DNA of 64,000 bases, taken from NCBI RefSeq assembly GCF_900128945.1, contig NZ_FQUD01000004.1, positions 558,001 through 622,000 of the forward strand. Direction: 5' to 3'. Numbering within the stretch: position 1 is the first letter of the stretch; each line of letters starts with the position of its first letter. Under the pieces are notes generated by a model. The model saw nothing but the letters and a program-made list of their open reading frames with translations. It had not been told where the DNA came from and searched no databases. Below, one piece after another: positions 58,482 to 64,000 of this stretch. The position numbers and the translations under genes were made by a program. Source of the DNA: Chryseobacterium sp. OV279. Its GTDB lineage: Bacteria; Bacteroidota; Bacteroidia; Flavobacteriales; Weeksellaceae.

Positions 58482-59561
58482 TTAATCATACTGTTTTTCA
58501 TAATACTTCTGGTAGTCTCCACTGGTGACATTCTCAAGCCATTCTTTGTTCTCCAGATACCAATCGATGGTTTTACCTAAACCTTCCTCGAAAGTTACAG
58601 ACGGTTTCCAGCCTAAGTTTTTATTAAGCTTATCTGCGTCTATAGCGTAACGCTTATCGTGTCCCGGTCTGTCTTTTACAAAGGTGATCAGTTTTTCAGA
58701 ATAGCCTTCAGGTTTACCCAGTTTAGCATCCATCTGCTTGATCAGTTCTTTCACAAGATCAATATTCTGCCACTCGTTGAAACCTCCGATATTGTATGTT
58801 TCTCCGGTTTTAGCCTCATTGAAAATCTGGTGGATTGCTCTGGCGTGGTCTATTACATACAGCCAGTCCCGGGTATATTTTCCGTCACCGTAAATCGGTA
58901 ATGGTCTTTCGTTGATGATATTTGAAATACAAAGCGGGATCAGTTTCTCAGGGAAATGATTCGGTCCGTAGTTGTTGGAACAATTGGAGACGATGAACGG
59001 CATTCCGTAGGTATTTCCGTATGCTCTCACCAAATGGTCAGAAGCTGCTTTTGAAGCGGAATAAGGAGATTGCGGATCGTAAGCCGTTGTTTCCAGGAAG
59101 AATCCGGTTTCGCCGAGACTTCCGTACACTTCGTCTGTAGAAACGTGGTAGAATAAATGAGTTCTTTTTTCGTCTGGGAACCTTCCGTGGGTGTGATCAG
59201 GATTCAGGGTCCAGAATTCTTTACACAAATTAAGAAGGTTAGCCGTTCCGTTGACGTTGGTATTGATGAATGCCATCGGATCTGTAATACTTCTGTCCAC
59301 GTGGCTTTCTGCTGCAAGATGCACGATGGCATCAGGATTGTATTTTTCGAAGATCTTTCTCAGTTCTTCAGGTTTTGTAATATCTGCTTTTTCGAAAACA
59401 TAATTAGGCTCATTTTCAATGTCCTTCAGGTTTTCCAGATTTCCTGCGTAAGTAAGGGCGTCAAGATTAATGATCGTAGCATCCGGATTGTTTTTCACGA
59501 ATTCTCTAACGACATGAGAGCCTATGAATCCGGCTCCCCCGGTAATAATTATATTTTTCAT
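58482..59561 (-). CDS. rmlB: dTDP-glucose 4,6-dehydratase
   Basis: The product of 359 residues is an extended SDR. It has TGGAGFIGSHV (residues 5-15), STDEVYGSLGE, and YSASKAASDHLVRAYGNTYG with the Tyr-x3-Lys pair; NNYGPNHFPEKLIPL and RDWLYVIDH follow, all RmlB hallmarks. It converts dTDP-glucose to dTDP-4-keto-6-deoxyglucose. One base separates it from ugd upstream. Its product feeds the FdtA-like ketoisomerase. Confidence 0.96.
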   Translation of the reverse strand: MKNIIITGGAGFIGSHVVREFVKNNPDATIINLDALTYAGNLENLKDIENEPNYVFEKADITKPEELRKIFEKYNPDAIVHLAAESHVDRSITDPMAFINTNVNGTANLLNLCKEFWTLNPDHTHGRFPDEKRTHLFYHVSTDEVYGSLGETGFFLETTAYDPQSPYSASKAASDHLVRAYGNTYGMPFIVSNCSNNYGPNHFPEKLIPLCISNIINERPLPIYGDGKYTRDWLYVIDHARAIHQIFNEAKTGETYNIGGFNEWQNIDLVKELIKQMDAKLGKPEGYSEKLITFVKDRPGHDKRYAIDADKLNKNLGWKPSVTFEEGLGKTIDWYLENKEWLENVTSGDYQKYYEKQYD

Positions 59562-60878
59562 CTATTTATTTTCTATGGTCTTTCTACCTATACTTTTATA
59601 ATGGAATCCATTCTGTTCAGGGATTTCCAGTGGATACATATTTCTTCCGTCAAAAATGACTTTGTTTTTCATTTTCTTAGCCATCAGTTCAAAATTAGGA
59701 TTTTTAAACTCAGGCCACTCTGTAGCGATGAATAAAGCATCTGCTCCTTCAAGGGCATCATACATTCCTTTGGCGTACTGTATTTTGTCGCCCAGAAGTT
59801 TCTGTACATTACTTTCTGCTACCGCGTCATAGGCAGCAATTTCTGCGCCTTTCTCCAATAACAAAGCGATATTGTCTAAAGATGATGCTTCACGGATATC
59901 ATCTGTGTTGGCTTTAAAAGCAAGTCCCCACATCGCAATCTTCTTGCCTTTGATGTCTCCTCCGAAATATTTCTCGATCTCTGAAACCAGGATTACTTTC
60001 TGAGTGGTATTTACTTTTTCTGTAGCTTCAAGGATCTGGAAATTGAAATCTTCCTGGATTCCGGATTTGATAAGCGCTTTTACATCTTTCGGGAAACAGC
60101 TTCCGCCATACCCGATTCCAGGGAATAAAAATCGGTGTCCTATTCTGTCATCACTACCCATTCCAAGTCTTACTTTATCTACATCTGCACCTACTTTTTC
60201 GCAGTAATTGGCGATCTCATTCATAAACGTAATTTTTACGGCAAGGAATGAATTGGCTGCATATTTTGTAAGTTCCGATGATTTCTCATCCATAAAGATG
60301 ATCGGGATTCCGGTATTGGTAAATGGCTGGTAAATTTTAGCCATAATATTCTGTGCTTTCTCTGAACTGGCACCTACCACCACTCTTGAAGGATTCATGG
60401 AATCTTCCACTGCAAAACCTTCTCTTAAGAATTCCGGGTTGGAAACCACATCGAAAGGGATGTTTGTTTTAGAAGCAATCACTTCTCTTACTTTATCAGC
60501 AGTACCTACGGGAACGGTACTTTTGTTGACGATGACTTTATATTCAGTCATCATTTCTCCAATATGGTTGGCTACCTGAATGACATAGGAAAGATCTGCA
60601 GAACCGTCTTCGCCCGGAGGCGTAGGCAATGCCAGATAGATCACTTCGCTTTTGTCCAAAGCTTCTTTCAGATTTGTGGTGAAAAATAATCTCTCGGACT
60701 GAATGTTTCTTAAGAACATCTCTTCAAGGTTCGGCTCATAGATGGGAACTATGCCGTTTTTCAAACCTTCTACTTTTTTTTCATCAATGTCAACACAGTA
60801 TACTGAATTGCCAAGTTCTGCCAGGGTAGTACCTGTAACCAGCCCTACATAACCCGTTCCTACAATTGTTATATTCAA
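59562..60878 (-). CDS. ugd: UDP-glucose 6-dehydrogenase
   Basis: The product of 438 residues oxidises UDP-glucose to UDP-glucuronate. It has VGTGYVGLVTG (residues 6-16), STVPVGTAD, NPEFLREG, and GYGGSCFPKDVKAL with the catalytic Cys near residue 261. The start is a TTG at 60878, since an in-frame stop lies seven codons upstream and no ATG is available between. It opens the minus run of the locus. The uronic acid could be the target of the asparagine-synthase-like enzyme at 39125. Confidence 0.95.
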   Translation of the reverse strand: MNITIVGTGYVGLVTGTTLAELGNSVYCVDIDEKKVEGLKNGIVPIYEPNLEEMFLRNIQSERLFFTTNLKEALDKSEVIYLALPTPPGEDGSADLSYVIQVANHIGEMMTEYKVIVNKSTVPVGTADKVREVIASKTNIPFDVVSNPEFLREGFAVEDSMNPSRVVVGASSEKAQNIMAKIYQPFTNTGIPIIFMDEKSSELTKYAANSFLAVKITFMNEIANYCEKVGADVDKVRLGMGSDDRIGHRFLFPGIGYGGSCFPKDVKALIKSGIQEDFNFQILEATEKVNTTQKVILVSEIEKYFGGDIKGKKIAMWGLAFKANTDDIREASSLDNIALLLEKGAEIAAYDAVAESNVQKLLGDKIQYAKGMYDALEGADALFIATEWPEFKNPNFELMAKKMKNKVIFDGRNMYPLEIPEQNGFHYKSIGRKTIENK

Positions 60879-60902
60879 AATGTCTGTTTTTAAATTTTAA
60901 GA

Positions 60903-60910
60903 CAAAAATA
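60903..60910 (-). promoter_or_regulatory. Candidate -7 element of ugd
   Basis: On the minus strand TATTTTTG matches TAnnTTTG, 25 bases before the TTG start. No clear -33 TTG is visible. Confidence 0.45.
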
Positions 60911-60970
60911 ATAAAAATACTTTCACCTGCTTGTTTAATTTACTTTAACCTGAGTTTGAGATTGAAAAAG

Positions 60971-61012
60971 GTGAATGGTCAATTTTGCTTCGCAAGTGAA
61001 TGGGAAATGGCA
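60971..61012 (+). repeat. Dispersed intergenic repeat, copy 2
   Basis: GTGAATGGTCAATTTTGC then TTCG matches the copy at 4755-4796 in inverted orientation. GAATGGGAAATGGCAG follows. It lies in the 487-base spacer between ugd and rimP. Confidence 0.65.
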
Positions 61013-61023
61013 GGGCTGAGAAT

Positions 61024-61065
61024 AAAGAGCAAAGAGCAAAGAGCAAAGAATAAAGAATAAAGATT
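61024..61065 (+). repeat. Tandem heptamer repeat
   Basis: Six head-to-tail 7-base units are present: AAAGAGC three times, AAAGAAT twice and AAAGATT once. It is a slippage-prone microsatellite, in a gene-free spacer. Confidence 0.9.
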
Positions 61066-61127
61066 TAGACATTAGGTTTTGCACTAAGACTCAGCAAAAG
61101 ATTAATATTGGAAGTACAATGATTATT

Positions 61128-61200
61128 GGAGAGCACTCAAACTCTCTGACCCTCATACATTCAAACCCTGAAACTCTCTGACGCTCCAACGCTCAAGCCC
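61128..61200. repeat. Degenerate GAGAGTTT/GGGTTTGA intergenic repeat (right copy)
   Basis: Read on the minus strand, this stretch repeats words such as AGAGAGTTT and GGGTTTGA with small changes. The same words occur after mfd (4684-4720). It is not coding. Confidence 0.45.
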
Positions 61201-61256
61201 GCATCCCGTAACTTTAACGAAAAATTGTAAGGTATTTACTTGATAACTAAGTAGAT

Positions 61257-61287
61257 TTTGCTTTTTTAGAAAAAATGCGTATATTTG
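61257..61287 (+). promoter_or_regulatory. Promoter of the rimP-nusA-infB operon
   Basis: TTTG (61257-61260), a 19-base spacer and TATATTTG (61280-61287) followed by C are a near-perfect -33/-7 pair. The implied leader to the rimP ATG is about 70 bases. Confidence 0.75.
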
Positions 61288-61312
61288 CAGTGGATTTACA
61301 GGAAAAAATGGG

Positions 61313-61337
61313 AAGGCTTCGGAAGAAAGCCTTTTTT
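61313..61337 (+). promoter_or_regulatory. Terminator-like hairpin in the rimP-nusA leader (candidate attenuator)
   Basis: AAGGCTT (61313-61319) pairs with AAGCCTT (61327-61333), with a seven-base loop, followed by a T-tract to 61337. It sits between the promoter and the rimP start, where an intrinsic terminator would control entry into the operon. Confidence 0.55.
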
Positions 61338-61365
61338 CGTACTGGTAAATCAAGATATTTAATGT

Positions 61366-61833
61366 ATGGAGTTTAGAAAAAGAATTGAAGAATTATTAAA
61401 CGAATTCCTTGATAGCAGAGAGGATTTGTTTCTTGTGGATCTTAAATTTTCTACAGGAGATGACATTACTGTAATCCTGGATGGTGATAATGGAGTGACT
61501 CTTCAGGACTGCCTTGATGCAAGCCGTGCGATAGAGTTTAATATGGACCGTGAAGAGCATGACTTCAGCCTTCAGGTAATGTCTGCAGGACTGAGCGAGC
61601 CACTTTCGGCTCCCAGACAGTTCAAGAAAAATTTTGGAAGAGAGATCGAGGTAATGCTGAATGATGCTACCAAAATAGAAGGTGAACTGGCCAAAGTAGA
61701 TGATGAGAAGATCACACTTATTTTACGCTACCGAAAACCGAAAGAGATCGGAAAAGGGAAAGTGGATGTGGAGGAGGAAAAAGAAATTCCTTACTCTGAG
61801 ATAAAAAAAGCGTTAGTAGTAATTAAATTTTAA
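61366..61833 (+). CDS. rimP: Ribosome maturation factor RimP
   Basis: The product of 155 residues helps 30S subunit maturation. It has the two-domain RimP layout: an N-terminal alpha/beta domain with ILDGDNGVTLQDCLDASRAI, abbreviated to DNGVTLQDC, and QVMSAGLSEPL, then a C-terminal Sm-like barrel with the IPYSEIKKALVV end. It is followed 15 bases later by nusA, the usual order. The ATG at 61366 is preferred to an out-of-frame ATG four bases before. Confidence 0.95.
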   Translation: MEFRKRIEELLNEFLDSREDLFLVDLKFSTGDDITVILDGDNGVTLQDCLDASRAIEFNMDREEHDFSLQVMSAGLSEPLSAPRQFKKNFGREIEVMLNDATKIEGELAKVDDEKITLILRYRKPKEIGKGKVDVEEEKEIPYSEIKKALVVIKF

Positions 61834-61848
61834 AAGAAAAAAGAATAG

Positions 61849-63084
61849 ATGGATAATATAGCGTTGATTGAATCCTTTGGTGATTTTAAAGACGAAAAAG
61901 GGATCAGTAAGATTGATCTTATGGCAATTATTGAAGATTCACTGAAGACCCTTTTGAGAAAAAGATTTGATTCAGATGATCATTTTGATGTAATTGTGAA
62001 CCCTGATAAAGGAGATTTTCAGATATTTTTAAATAAAACGATTGTAGAGGACGAGATGTCTGAAGATGATGATCTGGAAATCGAACTTTCTGAAGCTAAA
62101 AAAATTGACCCTACTTTTGAAGTGGGTGAAGATTTTACCATGGAAATTCCTGTTGCCCAATTGGGAAGAAGAAATATCCTTACTTTAAAGCAGATCCTGG
62201 CTACAAAACTTCAGGAGCATAACAATGCGATGCTTTATGAGCAGTTCAGAGACAAGATCGGGGAGATTGTAATTGGAGAAATTCACCACATCCGTCACAA
62301 ACATGTGATCCTATTGGATGATGAAGGGAATGAATTCATTTTGCCAAAAGAAAACCAGATCCCGTCCGACTTCTTTAAAAAGGGCGAAAATATCAGAGCT
62401 ATTGTTGAAACAGTAGATTTTAAAGGTTCAAAACCACAGATTATTATTTCCAGAACTGCACCTAAATTCTTAGAGAAGTTATTAGAGCTGGAAATTCCTG
62501 AAATCCAGGACGGAACGATTATGCTTAAAAAAGTAGTAAGAATTCCTGGTGAGAAGGCGAAGATTGCAGTAGATGCTTACGATGACAGAATAGATCCTGT
62601 AGGAGCCTGTGTGGGTGTGAAGGGATCAAGAATTCACGGAGTGGTAAGAGAGTTGAGAAATGAAAACATCGATGTTATTCAGTGGTCTAAAAACGCTGAA
62701 ATTTTGGTAAAGAGAGCTTTAGGAAATGTTACCATCAACAAAATTGACATCAACGAGGATTCAAACTATGCTTTAGTTTATACACCAGTTGAAGAGATTT
62801 CTAAAGTAATCGGGAAACAGGGTCAGAATATCAGACTGGCTTCTTGGTTGACAGGATATGAAATTGATGTATATAGAGAAGCTAGCGAGGATGACGACGT
62901 TGATTTGAGAGAATTTAACGATGACATCGAGCAGTGGATTTTGGATGAATTTAAGAAAGTAGGTCTTACTACTGCGAAATCAGTATTGGATAAGGATACA
63001 GAAAGTCTTTTAAATATGGTGGATCTTGAAGAGGAAACTATTGAAGATGTTAAACGTATTCTAAGAGAAGAATTTGAAGATTAA
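61849..63084 (+). CDS. nusA: Transcription termination/antitermination protein NusA
   Basis: The product of 411 residues binds RNA polymerase and RNA and controls pausing and termination. An N-terminal RNA polymerase-binding domain (1-130) is followed by an S1 domain (about 135-200, IGEIHHIRHKHVIL), then KH domains with VGACVGVKGSRIHGVVREL (cited in part) and KVIGKQGQNIRLAS. The C-terminal part is acidic, as in Bacteroidetes. The AR repeats of the gammaproteobacterial protein are absent. Confidence 0.96.
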   Translation: MDNIALIESFGDFKDEKGISKIDLMAIIEDSLKTLLRKRFDSDDHFDVIVNPDKGDFQIFLNKTIVEDEMSEDDDLEIELSEAKKIDPTFEVGEDFTMEIPVAQLGRRNILTLKQILATKLQEHNNAMLYEQFRDKIGEIVIGEIHHIRHKHVILLDDEGNEFILPKENQIPSDFFKKGENIRAIVETVDFKGSKPQIIISRTAPKFLEKLLELEIPEIQDGTIMLKKVVRIPGEKAKIAVDAYDDRIDPVGACVGVKGSRIHGVVRELRNENIDVIQWSKNAEILVKRALGNVTINKIDINEDSNYALVYTPVEEISKVIGKQGQNIRLASWLTGYEIDVYREASEDDDVDLREFNDDIEQWILDEFKKVGLTTAKSVLDKDTESLLNMVDLEEETIEDVKRILREEFED

Positions 63085-63164
63085 GATTTTTAAATAAATT
63101 TTAATAAACAGTAAAAAAGAAATACTTTAATTTTAAGAATTAAAAAAAATAGTAAATAATATAG

Positions 63165-64000
63165 ATGCCAAAAATAAGATTAAATAAAGCGGTTAAGGAA
63201 TTCAACATTTCGATGTCCAGATTAGTAGAATTTTTACAGTCAAAGGATTTCGAAGTTGAAAACAATCCTAACGCTCAATTAGAAGAAGCGGCATATTCTG
63301 CATTGGAGGCTGAGTTTGCCAAAGACGGTGAACAAAGAAAAGCTTCCCATGAGGTGGTGATCACCAAAGTTCCGGAAGAAAAACTGGAAATTGAGGAAAA
63401 GAAAACCCCTGAAGTAATAAGAGCTAAAGCAAACAAACCAGAAACTAAGATTTTAGGTAAAATAGATCTTGAACCTAAAGCCCCTGAAGTGGAAGAAGTG
63501 CCTGTTGCACCCGTAGCAGCACCTGTACCTGTGGTAGCACCGGTAGAAGAGAAGAAAGAAGAAGTTGTGGCTGAACCGGAAGTAAAAGCTGCTCCTGAAA
63601 AGCAGGAATTCAAAGTTCTGGATAAAATTGATCTGTCCCAAATAGAATCTAGAAATAGACCTGTAAAAAAAGATAAACCCAAAATGGAGGAGAAAAAAGA
63701 AGAGGAAAAACCGGCAGAACCTGTGAAAGAAACTCCAAAGCAGCCAGAGCCTGCTGCTGAAAAGAAAGCAGAGCCTCAAAAACCAGCTGAGCCTGAATCT
63801 CAGGAACCTCAGAAAATAGAAACCGTTTATCAGAAACTTGATGGTCCTAAGATCGTAGGTGAAAAGATAGACTTAACGCAATTTGCACCAAAACCTGGTT
63901 CAGGCGCTAAAAAGAAAAGAAAGAGAATTGAAAAACCGGGAGGCCCGAATCAACAAGGCCAGGGGAATAATCAAAACTCAGGAAATAATAACAATAACCA
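63165..64000 (+). CDS. infB: Translation initiation factor IF-2, N-terminal part (cut by window edge)
   Basis: The 278 visible codons encode the IF-2 N-terminal region. It opens MPKIRLNKAVKEFNISMSRL, the IF2_N helix-turn domain, then a long Lys/Glu/Pro/Ala-rich linker. The linker carries the recurring words KILGKIDL, KVLDKIDLSQI and KIVGEKIDLTQF, typical of Bacteroidetes IF-2. It ends in a basic stretch and an Asn/Gly/Gln-rich stretch at the window edge. The GTPase domain lies beyond it. Confidence 0.95.
   Translation, partial: MPKIRLNKAVKEFNISMSRLVEFLQSKDFEVENNPNAQLEEAAYSALEAEFAKDGEQRKASHEVVITKVPEEKLEIEEKKTPEVIRAKANKPETKILGKIDLEPKAPEVEEVPVAPVAAPVPVVAPVEEKKEEVVAEPEVKAAPEKQEFKVLDKIDLSQIESRNRPVKKDKPKMEEKKEEEKPAEPVKETPKQPEPAAEKKAEPQKPAEPESQEPQKIETVYQKLDGPKIVGEKIDLTQFAPKPGSGAKKKRKRIEKPGGPNQQGQGNNQNSGNNNNN

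Noticed and set aside
57155..59561. dTDP-L-rhamnose pathway
   Set aside because: RmlA and RmlB are present but no RmlC or RmlD gene is visible in the window, and FdtA/FdtB-like genes point to a 3-amino-3,6-dideoxyhexose instead.
19613..60878. Insertion sequences or phage remnants as carriers of the locus
   Set aside because: I found no transposase, integrase or terminal inverted repeats in or beside the locus.
61024..61065. Tandem heptamers as a CRISPR-like array
   Set aside because: The units are seven bases with no spacers, and no cas genes are present.
63275..63779. Minus-strand Ser/Phe-rich frames opposite infB
   Set aside because: They arise from the low-complexity Lys/Glu/Pro codons of the IF-2 linker read backward.

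Overview
The window looks like chromosome of a low-GC member of the Flavobacteriia, most likely Chryseobacterium or a close Weeksellaceae relative. Supporting signs are promoters of the Bacteroidetes type (TAnnTTTG at -7, TTG about 18-20 bases upstream), almost no Shine-Dalgarno sequences, lipoproteins and secreted proteins that open with flavobacterial motifs (QVGIGT...LDVNG), a type IX secretion C-terminal sorting domain, and the rimP-nusA-infB order. I see no rRNA, tRNA, CRISPR array or transposase.

Layout. Positions 1-1019 hold small secreted or lipoprotein genes. Positions 1276-4644 encode the transcription-repair coupling factor Mfd. A repeat-rich spacer follows. Positions 5186-9647 carry three tandem secreted paralogues and two lipoproteins, followed by pth (9734-10297). 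Positions 10428-13844 hold a bicarbonate/CO2 module: two beta-carbonic anhydrases around a SulP transporter. Positions 14187-19151 encode a very large T9SS-exported surface protein. From 19613 to 60878 there is one surface-polysaccharide locus of about 41 kb. After a second repeat-rich spacer, rimP-nusA-infB (infB cut by the window edge) runs to the end.

The polysaccharide locus. The right half (60878 down to 34221, all minus strand) begins with sugar-nucleotide genes: UDP-glucose dehydrogenase, RmlB and RmlA. It continues with a dTDP-3-amino-3,6-dideoxyhexose branch (FdtA/QdtA-like ketoisomerase, GNAT, acyl carrier protein, ketoacyl synthase III, FdtB/QdtB-like aminotransferase). Then come an ABC polysaccharide exporter (Wzm/Wzt), a long run of glycosyltransferases, two paralogous polytopic membrane proteins, an asparagine-synthase-like amidotransferase and a membrane acyltransferase. 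The left half (19613-34229) alternates strands. Minus-strand glycosyltransferases and hexapeptide acyltransferases flank a plus-strand KAS III-ACP-SDR cassette (21940-23936) and a plus-strand run (26593-34229) holding two methyltransferases, an FkbH-like protein, an ACP, a VOC protein, an MBOAT and an SGNH-like partner.

How they may work together. The locus has three stand-alone ACPs, two KAS III enzymes, an SDR reductase, an FkbH-like enzyme and at least seven acyltransferases of five fold families. This suggests that a surface glycan, made in the cytoplasm and exported by Wzm/Wzt, is decorated with acyl groups built on dedicated ACPs (short hydroxyacyl and glyceryl-derived units) rather than only acetyl from acetyl-CoA. 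That is an inference from gene content; the individual families are recognisable but the assembled chemistry is not proven here.
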